Below are positions 5,277-9,185 of a stretch of DNA of 9,185 nucleotides, piece after piece (position 1 is the stretch's first letter; each line of letters starts with the position of its first letter). Under the pieces are notes generated by a model that saw only the letters and a list, made by a program, of their open reading frames with translations, had not been told where the DNA came from and searched no databases. The stretch is from Candidatus Poribacteria bacterium (GTDB taxonomy: Bacteria > Poribacteria > WGA-4E > GCA-2687025), in the NCBI GenBank assembly GCA_027625215.1, contig JAQBWJ010000042.1:1-9185 (forward strand). Direction: 5' to 3'. Made by a program: the position numbers and the translations under genes.

Positions 5277-6875
5277 ATGCGTACGAAACGTTCTCTCTAC
5301 AGCATTCTCGTCTGCGCGGCGGCGTTCGGCTATCAGAACGCCGACCTTCAATCCGCCAACGCGCAAACCGTCGCGGTCGAAGTCGAAGCGGCGCGGCGCG
5401 ATGAATCGGTGCGTCAACTCACCTTCACCGGCGAAATTCAATCTCGCGCCGACGTCGCCGTCTACGCAAAAGTTCCGGGACAGATCGACGACGTGCGGGT
5501 TGACGTTGGTGACCGCGTCAAAAAGGGGCAAGTACTCGCCACCGTCGATGAACGCGCCACGCTCGCCCTCAACGTTCGTCAGGCGGAAACGCAGGTGCGC
5601 GCGGCGTCCATACGGCTCGTTCAGGCGGAAACCATCGCCAAAGTGAGCGCGGAATCCAACCTCGTACAAGCGCAAACAGGCGTGCAGTCCGCCGCCGCCG
5701 CGCTGCGACAGGTGGAGGCGTTGGCGAACGTTCGCGTGGAATCGCAAATCGAACAGGCGGAGGCGGGACTCACCGCGTTGCGCTCGAACCTCCGGAAGAT
5801 TGTCAACGGCGCGCGCGATGAGGAACGCCGCCAAGTGCAGGCGCAGGTGAATCAGGCTGAAGCGAGCCTCGAAAACGCCGCGACGAACCTGCAACGGATG
5901 ACCGACCTCTACGAAGAGGGCGTTATCACGAAGCAGGCGTATGAAGCCTCGCAGACACAGTACAAGGTCGCCCACGCGCAACATGAGGTCGCGCTGGAAC
6001 AAGCCCGACTGATCAAAACAGGCGCGCGACAGGAAGATATCGACGCCGTCGAAGCGCAGATTCAGCAGGCGGAATCGACGTTGGGATTGGCGAAAGTGCA
6101 AGCGGACGCGCACACCTGGAAAGACGAAATCGCCCAATCGCAAGCGCGCGTCTCCCAAGCGGAAGCGTTGCTCCGCGTCGCGCAGACGGTGTGGGACACC
6201 GAAGGGTGGGAAATCGAGATCGGTTTGGCGCGTACGCAGGTCGAATCGGCGCAGGTCGCGCTGGAACTCGCGCAAAAGCGGTTGGACGACGCGACGGTCG
6301 TCGCCCCGTTCGGCGGGATCGTCTCGAAACGCCACGTCGACCCGGGCGACTATGCGTTCGCCGCGATGCCCGGCGGCGTCGGCATGTTCGAGATCATCGA
6401 TGTGTCCGCGCTCTACGTGACGGCGGATGTGTCCGAGAAGTCGCTCGCGCACGTCACATCGGGTTCCGACGTGTCGGTGAAAGTCGCCGGGTCGAACGAA
6501 TGGCTCGCCGCGACGGTTGTCTACATCAGCCCCGTTGTTGATCCGACGACTCGCACTGCGACCGTCAAGGCGCGACTGACGCAACCGACTGCGAACGTGT
6601 TGCCGGGTATGTACTCGGAGGTGCGGATCGGGGTTGGCGGCGAGACGGCTGCCGTGAGCGTGCCGCGTCGTTCCGTCGTGGACGCGCAGGGACAACAGGG
6701 CGCGGTGTTCGTTGTGGAAAACGGACGCGCCGTCCGCAAGTCGGTCACGTTGGGCGACTCCGTCGGCAGCGCGATCAAAATCACTGCGGGTCTGAATGAA
6801 GGCGAACAGGTGGTCGTGCGCGGGTTATCGGAGTTGGAATCGGGCGCGTCCGTGAACGTGCTTGGTTCCAAGTAA
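5277..6875 (+). CDS. RND efflux periplasmic adaptor (HlyD/AcrA-like) with a very long hairpin
   Basis: This 532-residue membrane fusion protein joins the RND pump encoded next to an outer-membrane channel. ATG 5277 is preceded by AAAGGG and opens a signal peptide (basic RTKR, hydrophobic SILVCAAAFGY, likely cleavage after ANA near residue 29); the cysteine lacks a proper lipobox. Order: beta-barrel and first lipoyl half (about 45-95, AKVPGQIDDVRVDVGDRVKKGQVL), coiled-coil hairpin (about 98-338), second lipoyl half (TVVAPFGGIVSKRHVDPGDY, 340-359), beta-barrel (366-455) and membrane-proximal domain (456-530). The hairpin tip has R207-x3-L211-x6-T218, close to the RLS motif that docks to TolC, with Thr for Ser. 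At 532 residues it exceeds the usual 370-420 because the hairpin is about 240 residues and rich in Ala, Gln and Glu. GAR breaks sit at 178-180 and 249-251. The 49-base gap after tetR indicates one operon. Confidence 0.93.
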   Translation: MRTKRSLYSILVCAAAFGYQNADLQSANAQTVAVEVEAARRDESVRQLTFTGEIQSRADVAVYAKVPGQIDDVRVDVGDRVKKGQVLATVDERATLALNVRQAETQVRAASIRLVQAETIAKVSAESNLVQAQTGVQSAAAALRQVEALANVRVESQIEQAEAGLTALRSNLRKIVNGARDEERRQVQAQVNQAEASLENAATNLQRMTDLYEEGVITKQAYEASQTQYKVAHAQHEVALEQARLIKTGARQEDIDAVEAQIQQAESTLGLAKVQADAHTWKDEIAQSQARVSQAEALLRVAQTVWDTEGWEIEIGLARTQVESAQVALELAQKRLDDATVVAPFGGIVSKRHVDPGDYAFAAMPGGVGMFEIIDVSALYVTADVSEKSLAHVTSGSDVSVKVAGSNEWLAATVVYISPVVDPTTRTATVKARLTQPTANVLPGMYSEVRIGVGGETAAVSVPRRSVVDAQGQQGAVFVVENGRAVRKSVTLGDSVGSAIKITAGLNEGEQVVVRGLSELESGASVNVLGSK

Positions 6876-6923
6876 GGCGACGACTCGCGTCAACACCACC
6901 CTCGACGGGGAAGAAGAAGGACG
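6876..6923 (+). other. Short adaptor-pump spacer with a purine-rich ribosome binding site
   Basis: These 48 bases hold no promoter or terminator that I can see, supporting co-transcription. A purine run at 6907-6921 (GGGGAAG, then AAGAAGGA) supplies the binding site for the ATG at 6924. Confidence 0.5.
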
Positions 6924-9185
6924 ATGTTTCTATCAAAACTGGCGGTACGTAAACCTGTCCTAACGACGATGCTCGTGTCCGTGTTCGTCGTGATGGGTCT
7001 GTTCTCCTACACGCGATTGACGACGGAACTGTTTCCCGAAGTCGCGTTTCCGGTCATCACCGTGACAACGCTCTATCCGGGCGCGGGTCCCAACGAAGTG
7101 CAGAGCCAACTGACCGAACTGATCGAAGATGAGGTCGTGGCGATCAGCAATGTCAAACGGGTCAACGCGACCTCTCAAGAGGGCGTGTCGGTCGTTTTGG
7201 TCGAGTTCGAGTTGGGGGTCGATGTCGATCTCGCCGCAATTGAAGTGAAAGACAAGGTGGACGCGATCCGGTTTCTCCTGCCGGAAGACTCGGAGCCGCC
7301 GTCCGTTGTCAAATTCGATATCGCAGCGACGCCCGTGATGGACGTGACGCTGTCCGGCGCGCGTCCGGTCGAAGAGCTCTTTCAACTCGCCGACACGCAG
7401 GTCAAGGATGCCTTCGCGCGGGTCGGCGGCGTCTCCAGTGTGACGCTCGTCGGCGGCAAAGAGCGCGAGATCGAAGTCGCGCTGAACAACCGAAAACTGC
7501 AAGACTACGACCTCTCGATCACCGATGTTGTCGGCGCGATTGCGGCGGCGAACCTGTCCGTCCCGGCGGGGACGATCATCCAGAAAGACGCCGAATACGG
7601 TCTCCGCATGGTCGGCGAGTTCACCTCCGTCGAGGAACTGAACGAAGTCTATCTCATCAACCGTCGCAACGAGACGATTTCGCTCACCGATATCGGCGTC
7701 GTCCGCGACACGTTCAAAGATCAACGCGAACTCGCCCGCTTCAACGGCAACACGAGCGTTGGCCTGACCATCCAAAAACGCAGCGACGCGAACGTCATCG
7801 AAACGGCGGACGGGTTGAACAAGGAGATCGCCGCGTTGCGCGCCGCGTTGCCGTCCGACATCAGCATCGACATTATCAGCGACGGCTCGACGTTCATCCG
7901 CTCCTCCGTGCGCGACGTGCTCATCAGCATCGTCGTCGGGATCGGGCTGACGTCGGTGATTCTGTTCCTGTTCCTCCACAACGTCCGCGCGACGATCATC
8001 GCGGCGATCGCGATGCCGACCTCCATTGTGGCGACATTCATCCTGCTTGACTTCGCGGGCTTCACCTTGAACCTCATGTCGCTGCTGGGACTAGGTATCT
8101 CGCTTGGAACGCTGGTCGCCAACGCGATTGTCGTGTTGGAGAACATCGCGCGGCACGTTCAGGAGGGCAAAGACCCGAAGGACGCCGCCGAAATCGGCAC
8201 GGACGAGATGGTCGTCGCGGTGCTCGCGGCGACGATGACGAACGTGATGGTGTTCACCCCGATTGCGTTCATGGCAGGGTTGGTGGGGCAGTTCTTCAGA
8301 CAGTTCGGGTTGACGGTCGTGTTTGCGACACTGTTCTCGCTGTTGGTGTCGTTCACGCTGACGCCGATGCTTGCCTCTCGACTGCTTCGCCCCGCATCCG
8401 CAACGAAACGCAAGAGCCTGTTCAGCGGCGCGTTTCGCGCGTGGGACGCGATGTACGGGCTGCTTGAACGCGGTTATCGCGGCTCGTTGGCGTGGTCGCT
8501 GTCGCATCGAGTCATTGTGTTGGGGATGACAGCGCTCGTGTTTGCCGGAGGCATCTACCTGTTCAAGTTCGTTGGAAGCGAATTCGTGCCGACCTTCGAT
8601 CAGGGGCTCGTCCGTGTTGGGCTGGAGATGCCCGCCGGAACAAGCCTCGAACGGACGAACCTTGCGCTCGAACGGATCGAAGAGATCGCCGCGAAAGTTC
8701 CCGAAGCGCGCGACCTTTACACGACGCTCGGCGGTGGCGGCGGCGCAACGGGCGTCGAGTTCGGACAGGTCGTCATCAACCTGAAGGAAGACCGCCAACG
8801 AGACGGAACGGTCATCCTTGCCGACCTGCGCGAATCGCTCGTCGGGACGATCCCCGACGCGCAACTGACGTTCGACCTGTCGCAAGGTTCCGGCGGCGGC
8901 GGTCAGGCGGATATCACCATCGACGTGACCGGGCTCGAACTGGAACCGCTCTCTCAACTCGCGGACGCGGTGACGCTTGCCGCTAAAGAGACGCCCGGAA
9001 CCGCCGACGTACGGGCAAGTCACAAATCCGGCAAACCGGAACTCGCCGTACAGTTGGATCGACGCAAACTCGGCGAACTGAAACTGTCGGTCGCTCAGGT
9101 TGGCAGCGCGTTGCGGACGAACTACAGCGGCGCGATTGCCTCCACCTACCGCGAGGCGGGCGAAGAGTACGACATCCGCGTCCGG
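6924..9185 (+). CDS. RND (HAE1/AcrB-like) efflux pump permease, 3'-truncated
   Basis: The frame is open from ATG 6924 to the window end (754 codons of an expected 1,000 or more). It encodes an inner-membrane RND pump. A first helix lies at about residues 12-29, followed by FPEVAFPVITVTTLYPGAGP and the N-terminal porter domain (about 35-330). Helices follow near 332-350, 357-376, 382-405, 430-453 and 461-485. TM7 is at about 530-548 (VIVLGMTALVFAGGIYLF), and then comes the second periplasmic loop with FVPTFDQGLVRVGLEMPAGTSLERT. TM4 reads SLGTLVANAIVVLENI: the family's Asp-Asp (AcrB D407/D408) is Ala399-Asn400 here. The TM10 lysine partner lies beyond the window. The gene follows its adaptor by 48 bases under the same TetR control. 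Export of hydrophobic compounds or lipids is likely from the family; the substrate and energy coupling are unresolved. No outer-membrane channel gene is visible. Confidence 0.93.
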   Translation, partial: MFLSKLAVRKPVLTTMLVSVFVVMGLFSYTRLTTELFPEVAFPVITVTTLYPGAGPNEVQSQLTELIEDEVVAISNVKRVNATSQEGVSVVLVEFELGVDVDLAAIEVKDKVDAIRFLLPEDSEPPSVVKFDIAATPVMDVTLSGARPVEELFQLADTQVKDAFARVGGVSSVTLVGGKEREIEVALNNRKLQDYDLSITDVVGAIAAANLSVPAGTIIQKDAEYGLRMVGEFTSVEELNEVYLINRRNETISLTDIGVVRDTFKDQRELARFNGNTSVGLTIQKRSDANVIETADGLNKEIAALRAALPSDISIDIISDGSTFIRSSVRDVLISIVVGIGLTSVILFLFLHNVRATIIAAIAMPTSIVATFILLDFAGFTLNLMSLLGLGISLGTLVANAIVVLENIARHVQEGKDPKDAAEIGTDEMVVAVLAATMTNVMVFTPIAFMAGLVGQFFRQFGLTVVFATLFSLLVSFTLTPMLASRLLRPASATKRKSLFSGAFRAWDAMYGLLERGYRGSLAWSLSHRVIVLGMTALVFAGGIYLFKFVGSEFVPTFDQGLVRVGLEMPAGTSLERTNLALERIEEIAAKVPEARDLYTTLGGGGGATGVEFGQVVINLKEDRQRDGTVILADLRESLVGTIPDAQLTFDLSQGSGGGGQADITIDVTGLELEPLSQLADAVTLAAKETPGTADVRASHKSGKPELAVQLDRRKLGELKLSVAQVGSALRTNYSGAIASTYREAGEEYDIRVR

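Noticed and set aside
5268..6695. Long minus-strand open frame (475 codons) opposite the RND adaptor
   Set aside because: It is antisense to a clear adaptor gene. Its Arg/His/Asp-rich composition is what complementing GC-rich codons produces, and it shows no domain character.
6960..7979. Minus-strand open frame of 339 codons opposite the RND pump
   Set aside because: It is a mirror of the pump's coding frame, rich in Asp, Arg and His with no recognisable fold. The same applies to the antisense frame at 8091-9023.

Overview
The window (about 60% GC by eye, tightly packed genes) comes from a diderm, Gram-negative-type bacterium: it carries two envelope-spanning export systems, each with a periplasmic adaptor of the HlyD/AcrA/MacA type, which only makes sense with an outer membrane. 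The lineage cannot be fixed from the sequence. The mix of stand-alone MacB-like permeases, a solo CBM9-like protein and an RND pump lacking the usual aspartate pair recalls poorly cultured phyla such as Poribacteria or Armatimonadota, but that is only a weak guess.

Region 1 (1-3401, + strand) is the 3' part of an ABC-type tripartite exporter operon. It holds the C-terminal part of a MacA-like adaptor (cut by the window start), then two consecutive ATPase-less MacB/FtsX-type permeases. The genes are coupled by a 4-base ATGA overlap and then a 4-base gap. No ATPase is in view; it presumably lies upstream of position 1.

Region 2 (3456-4169, - strand, perhaps starting as far out as 4349) is a convergent gene for a solo CBM9-like (DOMON-type) carbohydrate-binding protein. 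The interval 4170-4603 has no well-supported gene if the shorter start is right. It holds a candidate leftward promoter with 11-base-spaced direct repeats inside an inverted repeat, a perfect 9-base inverted repeat, and the rightward promoter region of the next operon.

Region 3 (about 4464-9185, + strand) is a TetR-regulated RND efflux operon: tetR, a long-hairpin adaptor (532 aa) and an HAE1-type RND pump that runs off the window end after 754 codons. A palindrome sits exactly between the -35 and -10 of the tetR promoter. The same TGACnnGTCAGT core recurs at the tetR stop codon, just ahead of the adaptor gene, so autoregulation of the whole operon is likely.

The most notable points are the RND pump with Ala-Asn where AcrB has the proton-relay Asp-Asp, the paired TetR-type operators, the apparently duplicated beta-barrel module in the ABC adaptor, and the very long adaptor hairpin with symmetric Gly-Ala-Arg breaks. 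No outer-membrane TolC-type channel is encoded here. I saw no RNA genes, CRISPR arrays, insertion sequences or convincing intrinsic terminators.
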